Source of the DNA: G963665085 sp963665085
GTDB lineage: Bacteria > Bacteroidota > Bacteroidia > Bacteroidales > JAAAOM01
Length of the DNA: 64,000 nucleotides
Direction of reading: 5' to 3'
NCBI GenBank assembly: GCA_963665085.2
Contig: CAXXXS010000001.1
Coordinates: forward strand, 2,356,001 to 2,420,000
The position numbers and the translations under genes are program-made. A model generated the notes under the pieces. That model saw only the letters and a program-made list of their open reading frames with translations, had not been told where the DNA came from and did no database searches. This document shows positions 52,801-62,515 of the stretch, one piece after another. Each line of letters begins with the position of its first letter. Position 1 is the stretch's first letter.

Positions 52801-54651
52801 TTAATACTGTAGGCAAACAACTTTGCCATCTAGTAATGAAACTATTACCTGATTATTTTCTACAGGAAGGATATAATTAACAAGTGCATTAGACATTTTA
52901 TATTTCCAGGCTACTTCATGTGTTTGTGTATCAATAGCACAAACGATTCCTTCAGTAGTAGGTACAAAAATTAAATTGTTTCCCTCTGTAATAGGCGAGG
53001 GGGCAATTTCGTATCCCAAATCTGCCTTACATTCCCAGGCAAGTTTTTGTTCGTTGGGGGCAGTATAGAAAGCATCTACATTCCCACCTTTCATATTTTT
53101 GATGTAAACTAATTCACCTGATTCTGAAATCCCTATCGACTCCCTGCATGAATAATCATAGGAATCCCAGATTTCCTTGCCGGTTTTTGCATCAAGGGCA
53201 GTCATGTGATCGTTCGGAGCTACAATAAAAATTTTTTCATTGGCAGCTACAGGCCATACTGCTGCCGGCGATAACATCCGGTTTTTTTTATTTTCTCTTT
53301 TCCATACAAGCTCTCCGTTTTTAATATTTAACGCATAAAACGTGTTCCCCCACGAACCAAAATAAACAGTATTCTGATAGACCAGGGGCTTGCATTCCAC
53401 GAAGTCTTTTATTCCTTCGAACTGCCAGTTTAATTTTCCGGATTTAAGAGTAAGCGAACGAAAAATTCCTTCAGAAGAACCAACATATACATTGTTTTTA
53501 TAAATAACAGGTGAGGCAACTATCGATTTTTTAGTTGAGAAACTCCACTGTTTTTTTCCCGTTTTTAAATCGAGACAGTAGATGGAATTATCAGTGGAAG
53601 CACATACAACTTTATTTTGTGAAATGGCTGGCGTAGAATAAATTTTTCCACCCGTTTGAAACTGCCAGATAATTTTACCATTGTTGCGGTCAAGAGCAAC
53701 AATCTCACCATTTGTGTTACCATAAACAGTAATTTGTCCGTTGTAAGAAAGCCCTGTGCCAATATCACTAACATCCTGTGCTTCCCAAAGCTTTTTTACA
53801 TTTGGGAATTGTTCATTTATAGAATAATCGGGTCTTGGATAGGTTGTTGTATCTTCAGTAAAGTGATGATTGATAAGAGGAACCTTACACCAAATTTCAT
53901 GTGTTTCTACACCAGGAGTGCGTTCGGTATAAAACATTGTATCTTGTTTGATGGTAACAATATTATATCCACCAATTTCTTTTTTAGATCGAAGTATAGA
54001 TCGGCTCATGACTCCGGGAATCCCTTCGAAATTGTATAATTTATTAGCATGACCATGTCCAAGTAGATCTGCTTGTATGTTACGTGTTTTTAAAAGGTCT
54101 ATAATCTTGTACCAATTGGAGAGTGAATTATCTAGCGGATAATGATTAACAAAGATTATTGGTTGTTCTGGATTTTCCATATGTCTTAATACCGAATCGA
54201 GGAAAACAATCTGTTCGTGTGGTACCAAGCCGGGAGCCATCCGCATGTTAGGACCGCTAGCTGTCCCAATAAATAGAAATCCTCCAGCCTCAAAACTAAA
54301 TTCTTCGCATCCAAAAATACGGACAAAACTGTTATTCCCACTTTCAGACCATTTGGAATCATGGTTGCCAGGAGTAATATACCATGGCTTTTTTAGTTTT
54401 GAAATGATCGATTTGGCTTCCTCCAGTTCTGTATCTGAACCAAATTCTGTAATGTCTCCCGAAAGGATTATAAATTCGATATTGTCCAGTTTGTTAATAT
54501 CGTTTACTACACGGATAAGATCTTCTGCTCCGGTGCTGCTTCCCACATGAGTGTCAGTTATGTGAGCAAAACAGATTTTAGTTTGTTGTGCGTTTACAAA
54601 CACAACATAAAAAGACAGGAATAGAAATAAAAAAATAACTTTTCTTGTCAT
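52801..54651 (-). CDS. Calcineurin-like phosphoesterase fused to a PQQ-type beta-propeller
   Basis: 616 residues. Signal peptide (about 1-22) and an N-terminal metallophosphoesterase (about 25-260) with the metal ligands in ITDTHVG (D33, H35), SGD (D66), GNHD (95-98), NHYP and GHGHAN. The C-terminal half (about 290-616) has repeated WQFQ/WSFS/WKRE-type strands typical of a PQQ-like (WD-type) propeller. It is likely periplasmic or outer-membrane-facing. Placed among peptidoglycan genes, it may dephosphorylate or hydrolyse an envelope phosphodiester; substrate unknown. Confidence 0.9.
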   Translation of the reverse strand: MTRKVIFLFLFLSFYVVFVNAQQTKICFAHITDTHVGSSTGAEDLIRVVNDINKLDNIEFIILSGDITEFGSDTELEEAKSIISKLKKPWYITPGNHDSKWSESGNNSFVRIFGCEEFSFEAGGFLFIGTASGPNMRMAPGLVPHEQIVFLDSVLRHMENPEQPIIFVNHYPLDNSLSNWYKIIDLLKTRNIQADLLGHGHANKLYNFEGIPGVMSRSILRSKKEIGGYNIVTIKQDTMFYTERTPGVETHEIWCKVPLINHHFTEDTTTYPRPDYSINEQFPNVKKLWEAQDVSDIGTGLSYNGQITVYGNTNGEIVALDRNNGKIIWQFQTGGKIYSTPAISQNKVVCASTDNSIYCLDLKTGKKQWSFSTKKSIVASPVIYKNNVYVGSSEGIFRSLTLKSGKLNWQFEGIKDFVECKPLVYQNTVYFGSWGNTFYALNIKNGELVWKRENKKNRMLSPAAVWPVAANEKIFIVAPNDHMTALDAKTGKEIWDSYDYSCRESIGISESGELVYIKNMKGGNVDAFYTAPNEQKLAWECKADLGYEIAPSPITEGNNLIFVPTTEGIVCAIDTQTHEVAWKYKMSNALVNYILPVENNQVIVSLLDGKVVCLQY

Positions 54652-54721
54652 GATTAGAAAATGTTTGAAATTTTAAAAATCATACTATTTATAATTGTTT
54701 GTAATTTGTTCTTACAAAGGA

Positions 54722-54850
54722 GACCTTCTAAATCCCCATCAACCGATCTTGCAAGCTCGCCGAAGGCAAAGGGGTGTCGATGTAACAACATAGCTAAACC
54801 TATTTTTTAGCCGCTCTTGAAGTCCTCCTTTGAGGAGGATTTAGGAGGTT
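54722..54850. repeat. MITE-like repeat with terminal inverted ends
   Basis: GACCTTCTAAATCC (54722-54735) mirrors GGATTTAGGAGGTT (54837-54850) with a few mismatches, and the right end carries an extra hairpin TCCTCCTTTGAGGAGGA (54823-54839). The 129 bases between the two genes hold no reading frame. The sequence has a base composition less AT-rich than its flanks. Confidence 0.45.
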
Positions 54851-54894
54851 ATTCCTATAGGTACTTGTCTTTCATATTTCATTTAAACAGACTC

Positions 54895-56088
54895 TTAATT
54901 TTCTCTATATAGCAAATATTTTTTCCTCATTTCTTTGTATTTATCTAAATCTTCCTGCCATCCAGTACGGATTTCTGCTTCACTTTTGCCTTCAATAATT
55001 TGTTTGCGCAATTTATCAGTACCAGCAAGGGTATCAAAAAAACTGGTAAAGAAATGTTCTTTATCATCGCATTTTTGGTAAAAATCGATGATATATTTTA
55101 ATTGAATTTGTTTCATGTTTTGTAGTTCGTCCAGCGGAGTTTCCGATAGGTCGTAGCCATAACATGTTTCGTCTTCAAATTTAGGGTGAAGGGCCAGTAC
55201 CGGTATTGATTTTGGTACGTATGAAAAATCTTGCGGAGTATAATAAGGAGCACCAAACTGTTGGAATGGTTTATAGGTTCCCCTGCCTTCATTTACATTA
55301 GCGCCTTCAAAAAGGCAAATAGAAGGATAAAGGTAAATGGATTTCATATCAGGCAGGTTTGGTGAAGGAAATATCGGGAGTTGGTATCTTGTTTCGTGGG
55401 TGTAATTTTCCATACGGATAACCTCCAGGTTGCATTGTACACTGTCTTTTAACCAGCCTTCGCCGTTTGACATCATGGCATATTCCCCCACTGTTAACCC
55501 ATGAACAATCGGGATTGGGTTAAGACCTACAAAGCTGTTAAATTCAGGGTTTAGAACCGGGCCGTCAACATAATGTCCCAAAGGGTTTGGGCGATCAAAC
55601 ACAATAACTTGGATGCCGTTTTCTGCACATGCTTCCATAACTTTGTTTAATGTGGATATATAGGTGAAGAACCGAACACCCACATCCTGGATATCAAAAA
55701 TTACGACATCAATACCGGCCAGCATTTCCGGGCTGGGTTTACGGTTTTTGCCGTACAATGAAAATACAGGCGTTCCCGTGTCCGGGTCAGTTGTTCCGTC
55801 GAAATGTTCACCTCGTTCAACGTTGCCTTTATACCCGTGTTCTGGTGCATAAATGGCTTTTAGGTCAACTCCTTTTGAAAACAGGAAGTCAATAAGATGA
55901 ACAGTGTCAACCATAGAAGTTTGGTTAACAACAACTCCAACACGTTTATCGGCCAGAAGCGGAAGATAAGTCTCTGTCAGTTCTGCACCAACTATAATAT
56001 TTGCTTCTGAATGGCTTGATTTCTCTTTGCATCCAACAGTTATTAAATAGAAAATGATGAATGTAATTGATACTAATTTTATTTTCAT
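54895..56088 (-). CDS. namZ: NamZ-like exo-beta-N-acetylmuramidase (DUF1343, GH171)
   Basis: 397-residue lipoprotein (signal with TVGC at about residue 20). The DUF1343 body shows VGVVVNQTSMV, YAPEHGYKGNVERGEH, the IFDIQDVGVRFFTYISTL strand, VFDRPNPLGHYVDGP and EGANVNEGRGT. The family founder, NamZ, releases MurNAc from the non-reducing ends of peptidoglycan. Next to SusCD and opposite the murK-murQ-symporter set, it fits extracellular or periplasmic release of MurNAc for import. It is downstream of the surface lipoprotein gene. Confidence 0.92.
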   Translation of the reverse strand: MKIKLVSITFIIFYLITVGCKEKSSHSEANIIVGAELTETYLPLLADKRVGVVVNQTSMVDTVHLIDFLFSKGVDLKAIYAPEHGYKGNVERGEHFDGTTDPDTGTPVFSLYGKNRKPSPEMLAGIDVVIFDIQDVGVRFFTYISTLNKVMEACAENGIQVIVFDRPNPLGHYVDGPVLNPEFNSFVGLNPIPIVHGLTVGEYAMMSNGEGWLKDSVQCNLEVIRMENYTHETRYQLPIFPSPNLPDMKSIYLYPSICLFEGANVNEGRGTYKPFQQFGAPYYTPQDFSYVPKSIPVLALHPKFEDETCYGYDLSETPLDELQNMKQIQLKYIIDFYQKCDDKEHFFTSFFDTLAGTDKLRKQIIEGKSEAEIRTGWQEDLDKYKEMRKKYLLYREN

Positions 56089-56171
56089 TAGAGTAAAATT
56101 TAATTTATAGTTTGAATTTTTTAGGAGAGATAAAAAGGAGAGATAAAAGGAATTTTTAAGTTGATAAATGT

Positions 56172-56207
56172 GAAAGAGACTGCTCTTGTAACAGAACAGC
56201 CTCTTTC
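56172..56207 (-). terminator. Hairpin downstream of the SusCD-lipoprotein genes
   Basis: GAAAGAGACTGCTC (56172-56185) pairs with GAACAGCCTCTTTC (56194-56207), an 8-base loop between. The arms share the AAAGAGGCTGT core of the 52654 element. It lies 21 bases beyond the lipoprotein stop on the minus strand and would separate it from namZ, unless read-through occurs. Confidence 0.55.
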
Positions 56208-56227
56208 TTAATTGTTGCTGTAATTAA

Positions 56228-57076
56228 TTATAAAGCAATAAATTGCCTTACTGATGCAGCAGGTGTTGTTGTGCGTATACCTCCAAAGATATGGTGGTAA
56301 CGACGACCTATATATTCACTCCAGTAATCTGAATAGTCCTTATAAACACTACTAGAATTTACAAGACTTAATTCCCCTGTGATATTACCATTGGCATCTA
56401 CAACTTTTATCCGGTAATATATCCTGTTATACCCATAAGAATTAAAAATACTTTTTATCACTTTTACGGGCTGCCAGCCGGTAGTTTCTCCGAAAGCAAC
56501 AGGATTACCTATATTTATTGTATCAGAAGTTTCAGTATCAACATATTGATACTGTAATTTTAGATCGGTAGGTACTCCCTCTGATTCATACAAAAAGTTG
56601 TAAAACTTAACATAACAGGTAGAATCAGTATCTTCTGTTACATTTGCTTCGTAAGGATAACCATTATCCAGAACGATAGGTGCTTCATCAAAATCGTGAA
56701 TAAATATGTTTTGTTTCCCTTCAGAAAGTGTAACATCTTTATCATATACCAATTCTAAATCAGACCCTTTGTATAGTTTAATATTTACGGTGCCGGCATC
56801 AACTGTATAAAAACGGCCAGCAGCATCATCAGTAGGAATTGCATCGTATGTGAACAAAGGGGCAGTGCTATTGGCATAAAGTTTATCATTTATTTCTACC
56901 TGGTAAATATAATTTGATGTAGTAGCTTCAATAGGGACAAAATAATGCAACTGAAATTCAGCGGTACCAGATGAAACATCTGTTGTCATATACTCTATCT
57001 CGTTTTCCTCACATGATATGAAAGAAACAATAACTACAAATAAGCTTATATATTTTAAAATTTTCATTTTTTTCAT
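56228..57076 (-). CDS. Surface lipoprotein of the SusCD locus (DUF4397-like)
   Basis: 282 residues. Lipoprotein signal with SFISC (Cys about 21). Two beta-rich parts follow: about 40-140 has a DUF4397-like pattern (GTAEFQLHYFVPIEATTSNYIYQVEINDKLYANSTAP, then YTVDAGTVNIKLYKGSD), and 150-280 has a second immunoglobulin-like stretch. SusE/SusF-type proteins in the same place bind glycan at the cell surface. It lies 22 bases after the SusD gene. No catalytic motif is present and family assignment is tentative. Confidence 0.72.
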   Translation of the reverse strand: MKKMKILKYISLFVVIVSFISCEENEIEYMTTDVSSGTAEFQLHYFVPIEATTSNYIYQVEINDKLYANSTAPLFTYDAIPTDDAAGRFYTVDAGTVNIKLYKGSDLELVYDKDVTLSEGKQNIFIHDFDEAPIVLDNGYPYEANVTEDTDSTCYVKFYNFLYESEGVPTDLKLQYQYVDTETSDTINIGNPVAFGETTGWQPVKVIKSIFNSYGYNRIYYRIKVVDANGNITGELSLVNSSSVYKDYSDYWSEYIGRRYHHIFGGIRTTTPAASVRQFIAL

Positions 57077-57098
57077 TTTTTAAGATTTCAAAATTATT

Positions 57099-58973
57099 TT
57101 ATTCAACAGAACCTGGTAAATTATCAGGATAAGCAAACCAAGGTATTGAACAATGATAATTATCTGCGGTTCCGGATATTGGCACTAAAGTTTCCAACGA
57201 TGCTAAGTTCCACATGTATTCAGAGTTATATCTTGGACGGACACGATAACAGGGAGAACCTTCGTTATAGGTGTTGTATGAGGATTTACGGTTTTCCACC
57301 TGGGCTGGGGCTAAATATAACCCTTTATAAACTTTTGAATCATCTGTATCCCATTTCATATCAATAGAACTGATGTCCCAGCCATCTCCGGATGTTGGAT
57401 AATCACCATCGTAGTCAATGTCGTAATGATATTTACGCATATCAACCCAGGCCTCCATTCCACCCCAGGAATAAAGGGCAACCCATTTTTGCATCATGAT
57501 ATGGGACAATGTTAAATCTGCTGAAGTAAGTCCGCCAACATAAGGGCCGGCTAAATATTCGTCCGCCATTGAAGAGAACAGGGCTGGTGTAATTTTATCG
57601 CCACCGGCAATTTCTCCTTTGTTTCCTTCTTCAATATATTTTACTGTAAAATCCATATCAGTAGCAACACCTTCTTTAAATGCAGCAAGGGCATTTTCCT
57701 TATCTCCTTTTTTCCAGTACGCCTCTGCCAGGCAGAATTTAATTTCAGCACAAGTAGTTAAGATATATGGGGCATCGTCTCTGTATAACCAACGGCCACT
57801 TCCATCCTCTGTTGTTGATGAAGTAGCATCGCGTCCGTAAAATGAGGGGGCAGTACCAATAGGACCATTTCCTGATGTAAAACTTCCCCCATAATATTTT
57901 CGGGCTTTAATGCTATCGGCAATGTCGATGTATTCATATTCCGGATCGTCTGTGGTAGATAATTTAACAGCTACACGGGGATCATAATGACCTGTTTCAT
58001 TAACAGCTGTGTCACAAATAATTTGTTTGTCAGCTAATTCATATGGATAATATTCATTATCACTTGCTGGTATTTTTAATCCTGTCCCCTCATCGTATTT
58101 AGGGACTGTTCCTGTAAATACCTGTACAGCATATTCGTGTTGAAAATAAGAAAGGGATAGATTTTTACGATAAGTTCCCCAGAAATTATTATAAGCGGAA
58201 TACGCAGCACCTTCACCGCCTCCTTCAACTGTTACTGTTGCATCATCGTCGGCAGACTGGAATGATTTTCCAGCACACTCAATCAATTCATCGGCATATT
58301 CAGATGTAAAATTTGTTTTGTTTGATAATGAAGCTAAATTTTTTACAATAACAGCATACGCAAATTTGATCCATTTTTCTTTATCTCCTCCATAGATATA
58401 ATCGTTAGCAGAAATTTTTGTAGCATATTCTGTTTCGTCTTCCATTTCTAAATACTCAATAGCCTTGTAAGCCCATTCCCTAACTACCGGATATATATCT
58501 TCCTGGTAATCGTAGTCGTGAGACAATAAACCTGAAACAAAAGCATCTTCAAGAGGGAGTTCGCTATGGTATTTTGTTAATAAATCCCAGGAATATGCTT
58601 TTATTGCATAGCCAATACCGGCAAGTGTCCAGTTTTCTGCTTCCACCGATTGGTTGATAAGGTTTTCAAGGTTCATTCCCTGTCCCCAATAAACCATACG
58701 CCAAATCTGTCCGCCAGCATCACTACCAGTATAATAATAATGTGAAGCGAAATTTGAGTAAGAAGATGTCCCCATCATCTGAGTTAAAGGACAAACAGCC
58801 CTTGAATCATAGTATATATCCTGATATGCCTCTTCAATACCGGCCAAATACAAATATGCATCTACATATGCCGGGCCATCTACGTTTTCGTTGACATCTA
58901 AATAGTCATCGCAACTTACCGTAATAAAGAGCAATGATGCCAACAGTACAATATAAATTGATATTTTTTTCAT
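57099..58973 (-). CDS. SusD/RagB-family nutrient-uptake lipoprotein
   Basis: 624 residues. Lipoprotein signal (Cys about 21 in ITVSCDDYLDVNEN), then TPR-like helices forming the SusD fold, with family segments such as DDYLDVN, AIKAYSWDLLTKYHSELPLEDAF, LTTCAEIKFCLAEAYWKKGDKENALAAFKEGV and RRPRYN-like ends near the C-terminus. It caps the SusC channel and binds substrate. The SusC gene starts the operon 25 bases upstream. Substrate is inferred from the neighbouring peptidoglycan enzymes. Confidence 0.94.
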   Translation of the reverse strand: MKKISIYIVLLASLLFITVSCDDYLDVNENVDGPAYVDAYLYLAGIEEAYQDIYYDSRAVCPLTQMMGTSSYSNFASHYYYTGSDAGGQIWRMVYWGQGMNLENLINQSVEAENWTLAGIGYAIKAYSWDLLTKYHSELPLEDAFVSGLLSHDYDYQEDIYPVVREWAYKAIEYLEMEDETEYATKISANDYIYGGDKEKWIKFAYAVIVKNLASLSNKTNFTSEYADELIECAGKSFQSADDDATVTVEGGGEGAAYSAYNNFWGTYRKNLSLSYFQHEYAVQVFTGTVPKYDEGTGLKIPASDNEYYPYELADKQIICDTAVNETGHYDPRVAVKLSTTDDPEYEYIDIADSIKARKYYGGSFTSGNGPIGTAPSFYGRDATSSTTEDGSGRWLYRDDAPYILTTCAEIKFCLAEAYWKKGDKENALAAFKEGVATDMDFTVKYIEEGNKGEIAGGDKITPALFSSMADEYLAGPYVGGLTSADLTLSHIMMQKWVALYSWGGMEAWVDMRKYHYDIDYDGDYPTSGDGWDISSIDMKWDTDDSKVYKGLYLAPAQVENRKSSYNTYNEGSPCYRVRPRYNSEYMWNLASLETLVPISGTADNYHCSIPWFAYPDNLPGSVE

Positions 58974-58997
58974 AATACGTTCTAATTAATAATTATC

Positions 58998-61900
58998 CTA
59001 TTTAAATGTTACATTTAAACCAAAAGAATAACCTCTTGGATTAGGGATAGACCATACATCATAACCTTCACCACCACTACCTCCTGCAGCAGCAGAAACG
59101 GTGTTGCCAACAGCATCGATTCCAGAGTAATTTGTCCATGTGCATAAATCATTGCCGGCAGCATATACAGTAACCCCGGAGAAAATGGTATTTTTTAACC
59201 AGTTGGAAGGAAGGTTGTATGAAAGACGAATTTCCTGCAATCTTAGGTAGTTCACATCTTTTTCGATCCAGTCTTCGTCTCCTCCGGTATAAATTGAAGA
59301 ACCATAATCATCATAACTTACAGAAATTGTATTAACCGTAGGGTTATCTGTATTTTCATTGCCATCTTCTAAAACCCCATTAAAAACTACTGGGCCACTT
59401 TCCCGTAAATCAACAGATTCCCAACTTGTTCCTCTTGTCATCATTTCCCGTTTAGTCCCATTTACTACAGTTGCTTTATACCTTCCTGAAAACATTGCAG
59501 ATAAACGTATATATTTATAGGTGAAAGCAGTAGTGAGGCCATATCTTAGTTTTGGTTCCCTGTCACCCAAAACGCTCCACTCGCTATCAGTTACTGGCAG
59601 GCCAGTTGTTGGGTCAATAAGAATTTGGCCTGCTTCATTCCTTGAATATGCCCGGCCTGTTAAAGTAGTTACAGGGTTGCCAACCATAATACCATTACGG
59701 ATGTTTCCTGAGTTCCACGTGTATGCATTGTAATATTCACTTACGTTTTCAGGTAAATAAACAACTTCAGAAGTTGTATGCGAAGCATTGATACCGACAT
59801 TCCAACGTAATCCATTACCCAACCTAAAAATATCACCGTCAATATGAGCTTCCCATCCCTGGGTTTCAAATGTACCCACGTTCATGTTGTTCAAAACAAA
59901 CCCGGTTGCGTAACTTAACCTGAACCCTTTAACAATCTGATCTTCACAACTAGTCCAGAAATAAGTGAAATCGGTATTAATCCTACTGTCAGCAAATCGT
60001 CCTTCAAAACCAAGTTCGTATGATGTAGTCATTTCAGGTCTCAAGTCTTTGTTTGGGCCTGTATAATAATATTTATAACCACCTCCGGTTAGCTCTGTTG
60101 GTACTAATTCAGGATCAATTTCATTTGGGCCAGCATCTTTACCTACCTGGGCAATACTACCTCTTAATTTTAAATAATTCAGAAATTTATTCTCTTTTAA
60201 TGCCCGAAGTTCAGTAACTACAAAAGAACCTTCTATTGCCGGATAAAAGTATGAGTTATTTTCCTTTGGAAGTGTTGAAGACCAGTCGTTACGTGCCCTT
60301 AATGTGATAAAAGCCATGTCAATATAAGAAAACTCAATTTGGCCGGATACTGCCTGTACCCTTCGTGTTGTCGTTGTTTGGGATGAATTAACAGTACTAC
60401 CCTCGCAATTGTTTATTGACTGGAAATCGGCAACCAGGTAGTTTGTACCATTCGTTGCAAGACGTTTTATCCCATTTTCAACCTGGTGATATCCAAATTG
60501 TGTGGACACAGAAAATTTATCTTTAAATGTTTTATTATAACCGGTTATAATGTTCAATGTTGGATCAGAGAAGTTGGACTTTGCCATATCATATTCACCA
60601 ACACCTTCATTGTTGTCGTAATAATATGGGTGAGTTGATGTTTCGAATGTCTGGGTACCAACATCCCAACCAAACTGAACGCGAAGAAAAGCATCTTTTA
60701 TTGGAGTGATTGTAGCTGCAACGTTTGATATAAAACGATCAGATTCATCGTAAAGTTTATTTTTGTACAAGCCAAAAAGAGGGTTAAGTAAATCAGTGTC
60801 CGTATAGAAATTTGGCATTCGCATATGCTCCCCGTCTTCATCCATGTAATTAGATACATCATCAAGCAAAGGCCAACGCATTGCTAGATATAAAGGGCCT
60901 TCTGTTCCTCTTAATGCTTTGTTGTTGCCTGTATTTGCATATTGCATAGAACCTTCAAATTTTAACCAGTTATTTACCTCTGTTTTTCCAGACAAAGACA
61001 AATTGGTACGCTTGTAATCAGTTGTTTTAACAACCCCTGTACTTCCTAAGTAAGATGCAGATGCTCGAATTGTAGATTTTTCGTTTCCTCCTTCTATTGA
61101 AATATTGTGTTTGGAGGTAAAACCTGTTTGTAGGACTGAGCTTAAGTTATCGTATAATTTTGTTCCGTCATCATATAACCCTCCATATCTGGCAGAATAA
61201 TACCAGTTAGTTGTACCATATGCTCCATTGGCATATTTAGTCTGCAAATCAGGGTATCCATATGCTTCATCCCAACGAAACATATTACTATATGTTACTC
61301 TACCTTTACCGGCCCTACCTTTTTTTGTTGTAATAATAATTGCGCCATTTGAAGCGTCTGAACCATATAAAGCAGCAGCAGCAGCACCTTTCAATACCGT
61401 CATCGACTCAATGTCTTCCGGGTTAAAATCATTACCTCTTGAAGAAAAGTCAAGATTACGAACAGAATACCCGCCACCTGCAAGGTTACCTGCATTAAAA
61501 GTTGAATTGTTCATGGGGACCCCATCAACAACATATAACGGTTGGTTGTTTCCGGAAATAGAAGTAATGCTTCGTAATACAACTGTAGATGAAGATCCGG
61601 GTGTGCCTCCACTTGAAGTAACAGTCATACCAGCAACACGCCCTTGTAATGCAGTAACAAAATTGTCGCGGCCTGACTCAACTATATCTGCGGCTTTTAT
61701 ATTCTGAACAGATGAACCAATAGAGCGGGAAACCCGTTTCATACCGAATTCTGCGGTTATCATTACTTCATCGATTGCCTGGATATCGGTTTGCATTACC
61801 ACTCTTAAGGTACTGGAGCCTCCAACTTTAATCTCTTGGGAAGCATACCCAATGAAAGAGAATTGTAATATTTCTCCTTCTGAAACTTCTATCTCGAAAT

Positions 61901-62093
61901 TTCCCTCTTGATCAGTAATTGTTCCGTTTGTTGTACCCTGAATGATAACGTTCACACCAGGTAAAGGGCCTTGGTCTTCTTTATCTACGACCGTTCCCGT
62001 AATTTTTTTGCTTTGGGCCAGTACTTCAGGTGGTATTACTAACATCACAAGAAGTCCAAAACACATTAATGCGATAATTTTTTTCATAGACAT
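58998..62093 (-). CDS. SusC/RagA-type TonB-dependent receptor
   Basis: 1031 residues. After the signal peptide (about 1-26) comes a CarboxypepD_reg-like domain (about 30-105), a TonB-box-like AIDEVMITAEFG segment, the plug (about 120-240, with DGVPMNNSTFNAGNLAGGGYSV and GAAAAALYGSDASNGAIIITTKKG) and a 22-strand-type barrel ending PRGYSFGLNVTFK. The first gene of a minus-strand operon with SusD and a lipoprotein. It is the active importer of oligosaccharides or peptides and needs TonB/ExbBD from elsewhere. Confidence 0.96.
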   Translation of the reverse strand: MSMKKIIALMCFGLLVMLVIPPEVLAQSKKITGTVVDKEDQGPLPGVNVIIQGTTNGTITDQEGNFEIEVSEGEILQFSFIGYASQEIKVGGSSTLRVVMQTDIQAIDEVMITAEFGMKRVSRSIGSSVQNIKAADIVESGRDNFVTALQGRVAGMTVTSSGGTPGSSSTVVLRSITSISGNNQPLYVVDGVPMNNSTFNAGNLAGGGYSVRNLDFSSRGNDFNPEDIESMTVLKGAAAAALYGSDASNGAIIITTKKGRAGKGRVTYSNMFRWDEAYGYPDLQTKYANGAYGTTNWYYSARYGGLYDDGTKLYDNLSSVLQTGFTSKHNISIEGGNEKSTIRASASYLGSTGVVKTTDYKRTNLSLSGKTEVNNWLKFEGSMQYANTGNNKALRGTEGPLYLAMRWPLLDDVSNYMDEDGEHMRMPNFYTDTDLLNPLFGLYKNKLYDESDRFISNVAATITPIKDAFLRVQFGWDVGTQTFETSTHPYYYDNNEGVGEYDMAKSNFSDPTLNIITGYNKTFKDKFSVSTQFGYHQVENGIKRLATNGTNYLVADFQSINNCEGSTVNSSQTTTTRRVQAVSGQIEFSYIDMAFITLRARNDWSSTLPKENNSYFYPAIEGSFVVTELRALKENKFLNYLKLRGSIAQVGKDAGPNEIDPELVPTELTGGGYKYYYTGPNKDLRPEMTTSYELGFEGRFADSRINTDFTYFWTSCEDQIVKGFRLSYATGFVLNNMNVGTFETQGWEAHIDGDIFRLGNGLRWNVGINASHTTSEVVYLPENVSEYYNAYTWNSGNIRNGIMVGNPVTTLTGRAYSRNEAGQILIDPTTGLPVTDSEWSVLGDREPKLRYGLTTAFTYKYIRLSAMFSGRYKATVVNGTKREMMTRGTSWESVDLRESGPVVFNGVLEDGNENTDNPTVNTISVSYDDYGSSIYTGGDEDWIEKDVNYLRLQEIRLSYNLPSNWLKNTIFSGVTVYAAGNDLCTWTNYSGIDAVGNTVSAAAGGSGGEGYDVWSIPNPRGYSFGLNVTFK

Positions 62094-62293
62094 TTTTTTA
62101 AGTTTTTGAATTTAAACATTGTTAATAGTTTATAAGATTTGGTAATCCATTGATTAATAAAGAATTTAGGTTTGTATGAATCAACCAGTCCTGATAAAAT
62201 AAAAATTCGTAATAATGGAAAAATAGTTTTATCGTTTCTAATCGTTACACTTTATTATAAAGCACCTGTAAAATTATTAGTCCTTATATTCAG

Positions 62294-62515
62294 CTATCCT
62301 GGAATATTATCCTTACGTGTGGGGTTAACACAGTAGCTCAGGAAATTGTATTCCAGGTTGTAAGCAGGAGTAGTCCAAACAAATGTTCCGGAAAATCGGA
62401 ATACCCGAGACTTTCGGGGAGCATATTTGGGCAGGGCCCGATGGTAGATATCGGCAATATACTTATCGTTAATCTGGTTACTGAAATACGTTTGTTTATG
62501 TTCCTTATTTGAGAA
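62294..62515 (-). pseudogene. Start-less open stretch, possible remnant of a lost gene
   Basis: 73 sense codons without a stop on the minus strand, ending at TAG 62296-62294 and starting directly after a TGA, with no ATG. The translation is protein-like (RALPKYAPRKSRVFRFSGTF, then VWTTPAYNLEYNFLSYCVN). Local GC is higher than around it. It could be the 3' end of a decayed gene. The family is not recognised and chance cannot be excluded. Confidence 0.25.

Noticed and set aside
61228..61707. A 159-codon plus-strand frame within the SusC gene
   Set aside because: It is opposite the conserved plug domain of SusC and has no independent start context or motif.
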